The notes below the pieces were generated by a model. It was not told where the DNA came from. It made no database searches and saw only the letters and a program-made list of their open reading frames with translations. Of a DNA stretch of 64,000 nucleotides, positions 27,271 through 36,092 are shown piece after piece. A program made the position numbers and the translations under genes. Source of the stretch: Paracrocinitomix sp040880585 (GTDB taxonomy: Bacteria; Bacteroidota; Bacteroidia; Flavobacteriales_D; Crocinitomicaceae); contig JBBDID010000046.1 in assembly GCA_040880585.1 (NCBI GenBank), positions 1 to 64,000 of the forward strand, written 5' to 3'. Within the stretch, counting starts at the first letter, position 1, and every line of letters begins with the position of its first letter.

Positions 27271-27318
27271 TTAATTAATGGGTTTCGCATCTACAAAGAA
27301 AATAGATTCCGTTTTTAT
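27271..27318 (-). pseudogene. 3' remnant of the 33-kb lipoprotein gene
   Basis: The minus strand encodes IKTESIFFVDAKPIN and TAA. This nearly equals the last residues of the intact lipoprotein at 33236-33763 (IKMESVFFVDAKLIN). The DNA is also close to identical over this stretch. Nothing upstream continues the match, so only the 3' end of a second copy remains. Confidence 0.65.
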
Positions 27319-27361
27319 ATAACAAGGTCAGGTATTCTTTGAGAGAAAAAAGTATAGAAAA

Positions 27362-27418
27362 AACCGCTCTGAAATAAATCAGAACGGTTATTTAGTCATT
27401 ACCGCGTTGGTGCGGTAA
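27362..27418 (-). terminator. Double hairpin after the lipoprotein operon
   Basis: Two hairpins lie just past the operon end. TTACCGC/GCGGTAA (27399-27418) comes first on the minus strand, then AACCGTTCTG/CAGAGCGGTT (27389-27362), which is followed by TTTTTTC. The second has the form of an intrinsic terminator. Confidence 0.65.
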
Positions 27419-27429
27419 GAAAGTAACTT

Positions 27430-28179
27430 TTAAAGTGTTTTTTTAAAGATGAAGTTCAACACTGCCGAAGTATCGTTTGACATAATAATGCGTTGTGGAC
27501 TAACATCTTCAGTTTCCAAATAAAAGTTCCACGAAAATCCATCCGGATCTGTATACATGGTGTTGTTGATTTTATAACAGTCACCAAATGATACCATTTC
27601 AACTTTATCAGCTTCAGATTTTAGCACTTTCATATCTAAAACCTGTTCTTGAGGCCAGTTAGTGCATACATTATCACCACTATTAAAATAGAATGTTTTA
27701 TCCCGATTAAAAACCAAGTAATCATCTTTGTAACATTCGCCCATAGTGTTCCAAAATGAATCTCCGCTGCTATTGGTATAATCGGTTAGTGTCCACTCGG
27801 TTCCTGCTAAATACTTATGATACGTTTCTTGCAGGGTAATATCTGCACTCACCAGTTTACCTTCTTCAATAATAAGCTGATCAACTTCGCTCTCATTGAT
27901 GTTACCTAGCCAATTTGAATAATCTCCTTGTTCAGCCCAAATATAATGAGTGCCTTCAGCCATTTTCTCAACTGTATTGACTTCCCCATTTCCATCTGCG
28001 GTAAATTCATAAAACCCATTTCCGCCGGATAAATAATTATCAAAAGAGCTATAGAAATGTATTTCAGAATTGGCAACTGCATTTCCAGCACTATCTTTAG
28101 TAGTAAGTTGTACTTCTGTTTCTTTCTTGCAGGATATAGCCAATAAACTAATTGCGGTGATATATGCTAACTTTTTCAT
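27430..28179 (-). CDS. Putative lipoprotein, T9SS-linked operon
   Basis: Predicted lipoprotein of 249 residues with signal peptide and lipobox LLAISCKK (Cys17). An N-terminal beta domain (about 22-115, VQLTTKDSAGNAVANSEIHF) resembles peptidase-regulatory-like folds. The rest (about 125-249) resembles lipocalin-like domains of Bacteroidota lipoproteins (GTEWTLTDYTN, FNRDKTFYFNSGD). The start overlaps the previous gene by 4 bp. The layout (signal, SC-K-K, small beta domain) recalls the array lipoproteins at 0.3-2.5 kb. No function is assigned. Confidence 0.75.
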   Translation of the reverse strand: MKKLAYITAISLLAISCKKETEVQLTTKDSAGNAVANSEIHFYSSFDNYLSGGNGFYEFTADGNGEVNTVEKMAEGTHYIWAEQGDYSNWLGNINESEVDQLIIEEGKLVSADITLQETYHKYLAGTEWTLTDYTNSSGDSFWNTMGECYKDDYLVFNRDKTFYFNSGDNVCTNWPQEQVLDMKVLKSEADKVEMVSFGDCYKINNTMYTDPDGFSWNFYLETEDVSPQRIIMSNDTSAVLNFIFKKTL

Positions 28180-28871
28180 TTTTTCTTCTTTTTCATTGCT
28201 TTTTTATACTTCTTGAGATGTTTTTTGGCAAAACGTTCAATTTTATTCGTATAATTTTCTTCAAATTTTTCAATGTGATCATCCAAAGGGAAATTTTCTT
28301 TAAAATAATCAATCCCTTCACAGCTTTTTGATGTTTTCTTTGCTGATATCACTGTACCTAAAGAAGTTTGTTCCACTATATCCATTTTTTCACCATCCAT
28401 TTCTATGAATTGTAGCTGAGCAGGAATCCAAAGTGAATTCTCTACTCCGCCTGAAGAAGGATCAGCAGAAGCCTTGTATGATCCGGAAACTGTAACCAAA
28501 GCAAAAAATGGATCTTCAGCTTTTGACCAATCGTAAATCTTCATTCCATTCATTTCTTTTTTTACTGGCACAGCAGTAATATCTCCTTTTTTCAATGCTT
28601 CAATCTCCATGCGATCATTGAGCATTTTTATGATTTTATCAGTATGCGCTTTAAAATCTGAAGTAAATTCAGTTACCTCATCAAACTTTTTACTTGCGCA
28701 AGGACTTGTTGACCCTCCAACTGCACCCGGATCGTGGATCACAGGTACAAATTGAACATATACTTTTGTTTCTCCTTGCTTTAATATTTTTTCTATCAGT
28801 GTTAATCCCCCTGCTTTTGTAAGTGGCACTGCTAGAAATAGTAGTATTGTTATTAATATTATCTTTTTCAT
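28176..28871 (-). CDS. Secreted protein of unknown function
   Basis: The 231-residue product has a signal peptide (cleavage near KAGG, about residue 20). The mature part is mixed alpha/beta, followed by an extremely Lys-rich helical C-terminus (KKHLKKYKKAMKKKKK). No known domain is recognised. It is the middle gene of a three-gene operon, 19 bp after a T9SS-exported protein and overlapping a lipoprotein gene, so a shared envelope role is inferred. Confidence 0.68.
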   Translation of the reverse strand: MKKIILITILLFLAVPLTKAGGLTLIEKILKQGETKVYVQFVPVIHDPGAVGGSTSPCASKKFDEVTEFTSDFKAHTDKIIKMLNDRMEIEALKKGDITAVPVKKEMNGMKIYDWSKAEDPFFALVTVSGSYKASADPSSGGVENSLWIPAQLQFIEMDGEKMDIVEQTSLGTVISAKKTSKSCEGIDYFKENFPLDDHIEKFEENYTNKIERFAKKHLKKYKKAMKKKKK

Positions 28872-28890
28872 TTTTCGTTTCTTTTAACTG

Positions 28891-30291
28891 TTATTCAATA
28901 ATAATTCGTTTGGTAATGACCTTTGCATTCTGAGTAATTTGAATGAAATACAAGCCATTACTTAAATCACTTAGGTCAATAGTAGAATTTCCATTGATTG
29001 TTGACCTGTAAAGTGTTTTTCCGGAAGTGTCTATTACTTTTAATTTTGCCTCCTGTAAGTCTGTTGAAATAGTAACCAATCCATTTGAGGGATTCGGAAA
29101 AATTTGCAAGTTCGCCTTATTCGCTTGTGAAATTGAAGCAGTTGAAACTGTTCTCAGTTTGTAAACTTTTATTGCAGTTACAGGAGAGCCGAACGCAACA
29201 TACAGAGAGTCATCTTGATCTATACCAAAGGTAACATCATAGGGCGTATTTGAATCAAAACCTGCTGCTCCCAGAATTTCAGCCTGAACTGTTCCTGTTG
29301 TTGAAAAGTCCTGATCTTTTGCTTTTTTTGTTGTAATACCATACACCGCTTCAGGGTCAGCGTATGCAAAATGTGCACCGGGATAGATATTTGAAGTCAT
29401 AAATTTACTCCGTTTTACAGCTATATCAGTATAGAAATCGGCATATCCAATTGGCGTTGCATATTGCGCCCAAGTCGGGAACCCTTGTAATCTATGATAA
29501 TAGATAGAGTCATCACTGGCACTTATATATCCAATTGTCGGATAGGCGTCTGAACCGTCAATTTCAAGGTTCTTTACCGGAGCAACTGACGCAACAGAGT
29601 CTGTGCCGCTAGCCGCCTGCCACTGAGTTGCTCCGTCATAAGTCATTAGAACAACAGCCGTGTCAGCTTTTGCTCCTTCAGCGTACGCCACTAATTTTCT
29701 GTTCGCGTAATCAACTGTTATATCAATTAAGCTTGCTGCTCCAACAGATATGTTCTGACCTCCATTTAAATAATTCCAGTTTGTTCCGTTAAATGTTTGA
29801 ATGCACAGTTTGTTGGATACATCATCTCTGTAAGCCACTACAGGTTGATTCGTCACACTATCCATAGTCATGGAAACACGATAGTTGGTGCCATCCGTAC
29901 CGGCAAAACCATCAACTCCTAAGGTGTCCCAGTTTGTTCCATTGAATTTAAGCACAGACAAGTTATTGGTGCCATCTGTAATAGCTACGATTGGAACACC
30001 CAATGTATCAAAGGTCAACGCTTTATTTCGTATAAATGCACCGGAGGTTATATCAGAAGGTCCAACTTGCGTCCAGGAACCATCCATTTTATAAACATTT
30101 AATGATGAGTTGGAAGCATTATTGGAATAAGCGTAATACGCTGTACCAAATTGATCAAACTCCAAAGCTATGTAATCAGTAGTTGTGGTTGAAATAGTCA
30201 ACTCATCTCCGATTTGTTGCCACTCTTCTGTGGTTTGGGCTTGAATACTCCAAGCCATAGATAATCCTAAAAGGGTAAATAATGGTTTCAT
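28891..30291 (-). CDS. T9SS type A sorting-domain protein
   Basis: Exported protein of 466 residues with signal peptide (cleavage after IQAQ, about residue 19) and a large repetitive beta region. Recurrent NGTNWDTLG/NGTNWNYLNG-like units suggest a beta-propeller. The C-terminal type A sorting domain (about 395-466) includes IFPNPSNGLVTI, DLSNGLYFIQI and KRIIIE, which directs secretion by the T9SS and attachment to the cell surface. It is first in an operon with a secreted protein and a lipoprotein. The ligand or role is unknown. Confidence 0.85.
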   Translation of the reverse strand: MKPLFTLLGLSMAWSIQAQTTEEWQQIGDELTISTTTTDYIALEFDQFGTAYYAYSNNASNSSLNVYKMDGSWTQVGPSDITSGAFIRNKALTFDTLGVPIVAITDGTNNLSVLKFNGTNWDTLGVDGFAGTDGTNYRVSMTMDSVTNQPVVAYRDDVSNKLCIQTFNGTNWNYLNGGQNISVGAASLIDITVDYANRKLVAYAEGAKADTAVVLMTYDGATQWQAASGTDSVASVAPVKNLEIDGSDAYPTIGYISASDDSIYYHRLQGFPTWAQYATPIGYADFYTDIAVKRSKFMTSNIYPGAHFAYADPEAVYGITTKKAKDQDFSTTGTVQAEILGAAGFDSNTPYDVTFGIDQDDSLYVAFGSPVTAIKVYKLRTVSTASISQANKANLQIFPNPSNGLVTISTDLQEAKLKVIDTSGKTLYRSTINGNSTIDLSDLSNGLYFIQITQNAKVITKRIIIE

Positions 30292-30329
30292 TTTCTTTCT
30301 TTTTAATGACTAATTAAATCGTGTTCCCT

Positions 30330-30337
30330 CAAAAATA
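30330..30337 (-). promoter_or_regulatory. -7 element of the T9SS-protein operon
   Basis: TATTTTTG on the minus strand matches TAnnTTTG, 39 bp before the ATG at 30291. The -33 region has no clear TTG. Confidence 0.4.
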
Positions 30338-30476
30338 TGGGTATATAAAAGGTTAATCATTACTTACTTTTGTATACAAGGGATTTTATTTTGTGAACTA
30401 AGCGAAATGATTTATAAATGAATCGGTTTGCAAAGTATTTCTTTATTTTTGTGAAAAACTGAAAACACTTTTATCA

Positions 30477-32519
30477 ATGAGATGTATTCTTTCACTTTTT
30501 ATTCTATTTATATTTTCAATAAGCGTTACTGTTGCTCAACAAACAACAGTTATTGATAGTTTGAATGAAAAGTTATCAGATAACAATATTGATGATACTT
30601 CAAAAGTTGATGTCTACTTAGGTTTAGCTGAACAATATTATCGATCTAACCCTGACACTGCCATATACTTCTGTCATAAAGCAGAATCAGTTGCGGATAA
30701 AACCGGATTTATAAAAGGGAAGGCTAATTCTTACTCTTGGCTTGGTTACCTTCATAATCAGATCAATAATTATCAAACGGCCCTCTCTTATTTAAAGCAA
30801 ACATTAGTACTACAAGATGAAATCAACGACTTAAGTGGTAAATCCACTACTTACAATAATATTGGAAGTTTGTATCGTAAACAAGGCAAAATAGACTCTG
30901 CTATTTATTATTTCAATGAGGGATTGAAATTACGACAAGCTGAGGGAGATTTAAAACAACTTGCTAACTCTTTAAATAATTTGGGGGCAGCATATCACGA
31001 TAAAGGAGAGGTACCCATTGCTTTAGAATACTATCTTTCTTCTTTAAGAATCAAAGAGCATTTAGGGGATAAACCACAGGTGGCAAGTTCAAAATATAAC
31101 ATTGCATATATTTATAATTCTCAAGGTGACACTAGTAAAGCTTTGAATTATTTTCTTGAAGCCAAAAAAATAAATGAAGAGATTGGTGATCAAGCAGCCT
31201 TAGCCATGACCCTGGTTAACATTGGCAATATATACAGTAAAGCTGGCAAGTATGAAAAAGCCATTAATTACACCAAAGAATCACTACGAATAAACAACAA
31301 GATTAACAGTGCTTACGGGCAAGCAAATTCAATGTACAATTTGGGATTTATTTATAAAGACCAAGGCAAGTTGGATAGTGCATTGGTGTATATTGAGCAT
31401 TCATTAGATTTATTGAAAAAGTTCGGTATAAAATCCGGTGTAGCAGCATGTCACATTGGTATCAGTCAAATAAAATTTGAAAAAGACGAGTTAAAAGAAG
31501 CTTTAATAAACGCAGAAAAAGGCTTGGCAGTAGCTAGAGAAATTGATAATATCGAAAAAATTAAAACTGCCGCTGAACTTTTAAGTAAAATACATGAGGC
31601 CAATAAAAACGGAACTAAAGCACTTGAAATGCATAAGTTATTTATTGTAATGCGCGATACACTGGAAAACATTGAAGCTCAAAAGTCGATTATCGAACAA
31701 AATATGCAATATGAATTTGATAAAGAAGCAGCATTGACCAAGGCAAAACATGAAAAAGAACTCGCTATTTCCCAAGCAGAAAAAGAACAACAGCAAATAA
31801 TTTTATGGACATCTGTTATCGGATTAATGCTTGTTGTAATCTTTGTGATCATTCTTATTTCACGCCTAAAAGTAACGAGGAAACAGAAACATTTAATCGA
31901 AGAAAAAAACAAAGAAAACGAATTGCTGTTAGGAGAGATTCACCATAGGGTGAAGAACAACTTACAAGTGATCTCCAGCTTACTTAGTTTACAAGAAAAA
32001 ACACTAACGGATGAATCGGCGAAAAAAGCCATTTTAGAAGGGAAAGAACGGGTACGATCTATGGGGTTAATCCATAAAATGCTCTACAAAAATGACAACT
32101 TTTCTGGGATTGAAATGCAGAACTATGTTCAGAAGTTAGTAAATGGATTATTGGATTCATTTGGAAAGTCAGTGAACGATATAAAGTTAGATCTAGATTT
32201 TAAAAAATATCGCCTGGACGTTGATACTGCCATACCCATGGGATTGATTTTAAATGAATTAATTATTAATTCTCTTAAATATGCTTATGATAAAACCGAT
32301 CAACCCCGGTTGAAGTTAGCACTCTCAGAATCCGATAAAAGCCTAATACTTGAAGTTGAAGACAATGGAGGCGGTGAAGTTGAAAAAGTAGAAAATTCAG
32401 ACTCATTTGGTGCTAAACTTGTTAAATCATTAGTAAGACAGCTAAATGGTGAAATTTTGCTTGTTAAACATGAAGGGTTGTACTATAAAATCACCATCAA
32501 AGATTATAAATTGGTATAG
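30477..32519 (+). CDS. TPR sensor histidine kinase (HisKA_2 type)
   Basis: Two-component sensor of 680 residues. It has a signal peptide (1-20), a periplasmic array of about eight TPR repeats (about 40-400), a coiled segment and one membrane helix (about 441-462). The cytoplasmic kinase has the phospho-acceptor in HHRVKNNLQVISSLL (His490) and the HATPase with N box ILNELIINSLKYAY (near 600) and the G motif EDNGGG. The HRxKNxLQ form defines the HisKA_2/HWE-like family. Its stop codon abuts the ATG of the LytTR regulator, its evident partner. The TPR domain probably senses a protein or peptide. Confidence 0.92.
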   Translation: MRCILSLFILFIFSISVTVAQQTTVIDSLNEKLSDNNIDDTSKVDVYLGLAEQYYRSNPDTAIYFCHKAESVADKTGFIKGKANSYSWLGYLHNQINNYQTALSYLKQTLVLQDEINDLSGKSTTYNNIGSLYRKQGKIDSAIYYFNEGLKLRQAEGDLKQLANSLNNLGAAYHDKGEVPIALEYYLSSLRIKEHLGDKPQVASSKYNIAYIYNSQGDTSKALNYFLEAKKINEEIGDQAALAMTLVNIGNIYSKAGKYEKAINYTKESLRINNKINSAYGQANSMYNLGFIYKDQGKLDSALVYIEHSLDLLKKFGIKSGVAACHIGISQIKFEKDELKEALINAEKGLAVAREIDNIEKIKTAAELLSKIHEANKNGTKALEMHKLFIVMRDTLENIEAQKSIIEQNMQYEFDKEAALTKAKHEKELAISQAEKEQQQIILWTSVIGLMLVVIFVIILISRLKVTRKQKHLIEEKNKENELLLGEIHHRVKNNLQVISSLLSLQEKTLTDESAKKAILEGKERVRSMGLIHKMLYKNDNFSGIEMQNYVQKLVNGLLDSFGKSVNDIKLDLDFKKYRLDVDTAIPMGLILNELIINSLKYAYDKTDQPRLKLALSESDKSLILEVEDNGGGEVEKVENSDSFGAKLVKSLVRQLNGEILLVKHEGLYYKITIKDYKLV

Positions 32520-33233
32520 ATGAGAATCAAAGTGCTTATAGTAGAGGATGAAGTTTTAGTGGCAGAAGATATTGCTGATGACTTAAAAAAAGAAGGCTTT
32601 GAAGTAACTGATATCGCTATTTCCGGTGAAGAAGCTCTTGTCTCTATAGAAAAAGACTGCCCTCATATCATTTTAATGGATATTAACATCAAAGGAGATA
32701 TGGATGGAATTGAAACAGCACAAAAAATTGTGGATGAGTATAAACTTCCTATTATTTACGTGACTTCAAATACCAGCTCTCAATTTGTAAATAGGGCACT
32801 AGAAACTTCACCTCATGCTTTTATTTCTAAACCATATAACGTTAAAGACTTAATTGTAGCCGTTGAATTGGCTTTTAAAAAGTACAATCAAAAAGAACTC
32901 TCTGAAACCGACTTAAGGCAATATCAGGCTATTTTTGTGAAGGACGGGGAGTATCACAAAAAAATTGAACTAAAAGATATTTATTATATAGAGGCAGATG
33001 GGAGTTATTGTAATGTTTATAGTAAAGAGCAAAAATATACCTTATCTTTCAATCTCAATCATTTTCAGTCAAATGTTCAATCATCACTTTTGCAAAGAGT
33101 TCACCGATCATACGTTGTAAATCTCAATCATGTAGATGGATTTGATAAAAACACATTACTCATCCAAAAGAAAATTATTCCTGTGAGTAATAGCTATAAA
33201 GAAGAGACATATAAAGCTTTTAAGAAACTCTAA
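32520..33233 (+). CDS. LytTR family response regulator
   Basis: Transcription regulator of 237 residues. A receiver domain (1-120) has the acidic pair EDE near residue 9-11, the phospho-acceptor Asp in ILMDINIKG (near residue 55), and Lys in ISKPYN. A LytTR DNA-binding domain (about 138-237, IYYIEADGSYCNVY and LQRVHRSYVVNL) follows. It begins directly after the histidine kinase stop, so the pair forms one transcription unit. Confidence 0.93.
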   Translation: MRIKVLIVEDEVLVAEDIADDLKKEGFEVTDIAISGEEALVSIEKDCPHIILMDINIKGDMDGIETAQKIVDEYKLPIIYVTSNTSSQFVNRALETSPHAFISKPYNVKDLIVAVELAFKKYNQKELSETDLRQYQAIFVKDGEYHKKIELKDIYYIEADGSYCNVYSKEQKYTLSFNLNHFQSNVQSSLLQRVHRSYVVNLNHVDGFDKNTLLIQKKIIPVSNSYKEETYKAFKKL

Positions 33234-33235
33234 AA

Positions 33236-33763
33236 TTAATTAATGAGTTTCGCATCTACAAAGAAAACCGACTCCATTTTTATGTGGTGATCAGATGTGA
33301 TAACCTCATCTGTTACTGTATTCAGGCGAATGTCAAATTCATCTTTTTTGATGTATTCCTGAAGGTCTTCATCTGAAAGATCCAATTCAATATAATCACC
33401 AACACTATCCGGAATGTTTTCTTTCCAGGCGACCTTTATCTCGTCAAGCCCATCTGCATTCAAAAAAATGTGTATTTCGTTAAGGAAACTGAAATCTCCA
33501 TTTTGTGGTTGTGTTACCGTTAAATTGAGTTCCTTTAATTTTATCTGCTCAATTTTATCTTTTCTTGTGTCATTTATAGCAAAGGTAGATTCTGAATTGG
33601 ATTCAATATCGGGTGAAGTGACGTTGAACGGCAAATCAACACCTACAGACGAAGGAATAACAAACGTCTCTTCGTAATCCATATCAAAATTAACGCCTTT
33701 ACCGCCACATGCTGATATAAATAACGGAACAATAATAAATAGCTTTACTAATTTTTTCTTCAT
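33236..33763 (-). CDS. Putative lipoprotein
   Basis: Predicted lipoprotein of 175 residues with signal sequence and lipobox FISAC (Cys19, then GGKG). The mature part is a beta-rich domain that resembles the immunoglobulin-like regions of other Bacteroidota lipoproteins. There is no known motif. A copy of its last 15 codons remains at 27271-27318. A -7 element lies 4 nt before the ATG, so a leaderless mRNA is likely; no alternative Met precedes the lipobox. Confidence 0.75.
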   Translation of the reverse strand: MKKKLVKLFIIVPLFISACGGKGVNFDMDYEETFVIPSSVGVDLPFNVTSPDIESNSESTFAINDTRKDKIEQIKLKELNLTVTQPQNGDFSFLNEIHIFLNADGLDEIKVAWKENIPDSVGDYIELDLSDEDLQEYIKKDEFDIRLNTVTDEVITSDHHIKMESVFFVDAKLIN

Positions 33764-33767
33764 AATA

Positions 33768-33775
33768 CAAAGATA
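33768..33775 (-). promoter_or_regulatory. -7 element of the 33-kb lipoprotein gene
   Basis: TATCTTTG on the minus strand matches TAnnTTTG and ends 4 nt before the ATG at 33763. Confidence 0.45.
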
Positions 33776-33836
33776 ACGTATATGATGTATATTAGGTTTG
33801 TATCTGTCATTCGTAATTATTTTCTACTTTTAACTT

Positions 33837-35222
33837 ATGTCTTTTTCAAGATTTTGGCGAAAAATATCACTAATTGGCCTGTCCGCGGATGAGGAGTTTG
33901 AAAAGCGGGAAGTTGTGCTATTAAATAAACTCACCACTGCTTCTATTATTGTTATGCTTCCAGTAATTCCTCTTGAAGTAATGTTGAATGGTTGGGAGTT
34001 GATCCCTTATGAGTTGGTTATGTATATTATTATGGGCTTTACATTGGTCTTGAACTACTACAGAAAGTTCCTTGCGGCTAAGGTTTACTTTATTGTGGTT
34101 GCTGTAACCATTATCGTCATTATGGGAACCATGGTCGGCCATGGATCTTATAATGAATTCTTTCTGATTCCTGTCTTTATTCTACCTGCAATGCTGTTCA
34201 ATAAAAAATGGCTTGTTTTACTATTTTCTTTTTTTGTGTTGGCAGGTTTTTTTGGAGTAGAGATATTGCAAAAAAATATCCCTCCGCTTATTGAGTTGGA
34301 AGATGAAGTTAAAAAACAGTTCAGTTACATCTTCCTTTCTATCATCTTCATCTTAATCTACTTTGCCATTTATTATTTCAAAAATATCAACCTCAGTTAT
34401 CAGAAAGTGCTGGCTGGAAAAAATGAAGAGATTAATGAAAAGAACAAGGAGATTGTAGATTCTATTAACTATGCCAAGCGGATTCAGGATGCGTACTTGC
34501 CTCGTAAAGATCTTCTCCAAATGTTTTTCACGGATTCGTTTTTATTTTTTGAACCCAAAGATATTGTAAGCGGTGATTTTTACTGGTTTTTTAGTCCCGG
34601 ATTTAAGAAAGATTCAAAAGACAACGAAGTTTTTGTAGTTGCTGCAGATTGTACGGGACACGGTGTTCCGGGGGCGATTATGAGCGTAATTTGTGCCACC
34701 GCATTAAATGATGTGATTGTAACGCAAAAAAATCGAAATACCGGTGATATTTTGGATAAAGTTCGTGAGCATGTAGTACAGATTCTCAAAGCAGACACAG
34801 AACACAAAACAAAAGACGGGATGGATGCCGTTATTTGCAAAATCAACCCTGAAAAACAAACGGTACAATATTCGGGCGCACAAAACCCACTTTGGATATT
34901 GAGAAAAGAGAGCGATCAAATTGATACGATAAAAGCAGATAAACAACCGGTAGGGGCTTACGAAAATTCAAAACCTTTTACTACTCATGACATCCAACTG
35001 TCCAAAGGAGATCAAATTTACTTCTTTTCAGATGGTTTTCAGGATCAGTTTGGCGGAGACAAAGGAAAAAAATACAAGGCTGCCAATCTGAAAAAACTCA
35101 TTTTAGAACACCGTCAAGAATCTATGTCCAAGCAGCAAGAGATTCTTTCTAATGAATTTCAAAGATGGAAAGGAGATTTAGAACAGGTGGATGACGTCTG
35201 TGTTATAGGAGTCCGACTTTAG
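33837..35222 (+). CDS. Membrane SpoIIE-type PP2C phosphatase
   Basis: Protein of 461 residues. The N-terminal part has about six membrane helices (about 28-190), then a coiled linker (about 190-215) leads into a PPM/SpoIIE serine phosphatase domain (about 225-461). The metal-binding motifs are SGDFYW near 243, AADCTGHGVPGA near 262-274, FFSDGFQDQFGG near 398 and DDVCVIGVRL at the end. Such proteins usually dephosphorylate anti-sigma-factor antagonists in partner-switching systems. No partner is adjacent. A second copy of its last codons follows downstream. Confidence 0.88.
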   Translation: MSFSRFWRKISLIGLSADEEFEKREVVLLNKLTTASIIVMLPVIPLEVMLNGWELIPYELVMYIIMGFTLVLNYYRKFLAAKVYFIVVAVTIIVIMGTMVGHGSYNEFFLIPVFILPAMLFNKKWLVLLFSFFVLAGFFGVEILQKNIPPLIELEDEVKKQFSYIFLSIIFILIYFAIYYFKNINLSYQKVLAGKNEEINEKNKEIVDSINYAKRIQDAYLPRKDLLQMFFTDSFLFFEPKDIVSGDFYWFFSPGFKKDSKDNEVFVVAADCTGHGVPGAIMSVICATALNDVIVTQKNRNTGDILDKVREHVVQILKADTEHKTKDGMDAVICKINPEKQTVQYSGAQNPLWILRKESDQIDTIKADKQPVGAYENSKPFTTHDIQLSKGDQIYFFSDGFQDQFGGDKGKKYKAANLKKLILEHRQESMSKQQEILSNEFQRWKGDLEQVDDVCVIGVRL

Positions 35223-35629
35223 GAGGACGAACTAGAACGCATGACGGAATACATCCCGATTGATATTTTCAAGGAAGCGCAGCGACTGTAGAAAATACAC
35301 GTCGGGATGGATGACGTTTGCGTAATTGGGGTGAGAGTATAAAACTCGAACACCAATTTAAGCAGTTTACCACGACAACCGAGCGGTAACCGGTGTGAGC
35401 ATTTGACGAGCAAAGTTTTCGCCCTGATTGAGCTGTTAGCTGGCATGCAGCAAGAAGCTAAAAGCAGCATGCAGCAAAGGTGGCGCGTTAGCAAACCATT
35501 TGCGCATTACTGCTTATGCTGCTTGCAAAGGACACTAAAAGCGAAAGCAGGTTCCCGGCGCCTTAAATATTGCTTAACTTTTGCCCTATATTATTTTGAA
35601 TACTTACTGGTTTTTACTACATTAGCCTC
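35223..35629. pseudogene. Intergenic region with a PP2C C-terminal remnant
   Basis: At 35307-35342 the plus strand encodes MDDVCVIGVRV and a stop, matching the last residues of the phosphatase that ends at 35222. Upstream the frame is blocked by a TAG at 35289, so only the tail of a lost paralogue remains. The rest (35343-35629) is locally GC-richer, with repeated GCAGCAA/CATGCAGC text at about 35440-35480. No gene is supported there. Confidence 0.55.
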
Positions 35630-36076
35630 ATGGAAATCACATACGAAAAAATCAAATCTTTGATCATTTTAGAAGAACCACAGCCTGACGGAATGATGAT
35701 CAAGCTAAAATTCAAAGCTGAAAATCAAGAAACACCGATTGAGTCGGTTGCAGTTGTAACACCGGATCAAAACGAGATCATGAAAAACGCCATGAAGCAA
35801 GCCGGTAAATCTGCTGCGATCAGTACGGGCGTAAATATGGCCGGGAATGCCTTAGGTAATGCCATTGGAGGCGTTGGAGGCAATGCGGCACGTTCAGCCG
35901 GGCAAATGGCAGGAAGTGCTGCTGCATCTGCTTCTATGGATCCCTCTAAAATGATGAAGACAGACATGACAGACGCCAAGAAACAAGCAGCAATCGTTCA
36001 GGCTTTTTCTCATTTGCAAACCTATTATAAATGGGAGGGAGATAAATGGCACTTTGTTCCACCTAAAGCTGAATAA
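35630..36076 (+). CDS. Conserved small protein with glycine-zipper-like segment
   Basis: The 148-residue product has no signal peptide. The N-terminal half is a small alpha/beta unit (MEITYEKIKSLIILEE). The middle (about 50-95) is rich in Gly, Ala and Met (GVNMAGNALGNAIGGVGGNA), resembling glycine-zipper or membrane-inserting helices. It ends with an aromatic-rich stretch WEGDKWHFVPP. The function is unknown. ATG is the only sensible start. Confidence 0.7.
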   Translation: MEITYEKIKSLIILEEPQPDGMMIKLKFKAENQETPIESVAVVTPDQNEIMKNAMKQAGKSAAISTGVNMAGNALGNAIGGVGGNAARSAGQMAGSAAASASMDPSKMMKTDMTDAKKQAAIVQAFSHLQTYYKWEGDKWHFVPPKAE

Positions 36077-36092
36077 TCGCAATTGATCCGTA

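Noticed and set aside
27399..27425. Similarity of GGTAAGAAAGTAACT to the left arm of the 166-bp element
   Set aside because: Only about 15 bases match and neither terminal CTAGTGTGG is present, so chance or a shared short motif is enough.
35403..35663. Plus-strand frame before the glycine-zipper-like gene
   Set aside because: It overlaps the start of the next gene, has an odd composition (high Lys, Cys, Arg) and covers repeated GCAGCAA text.
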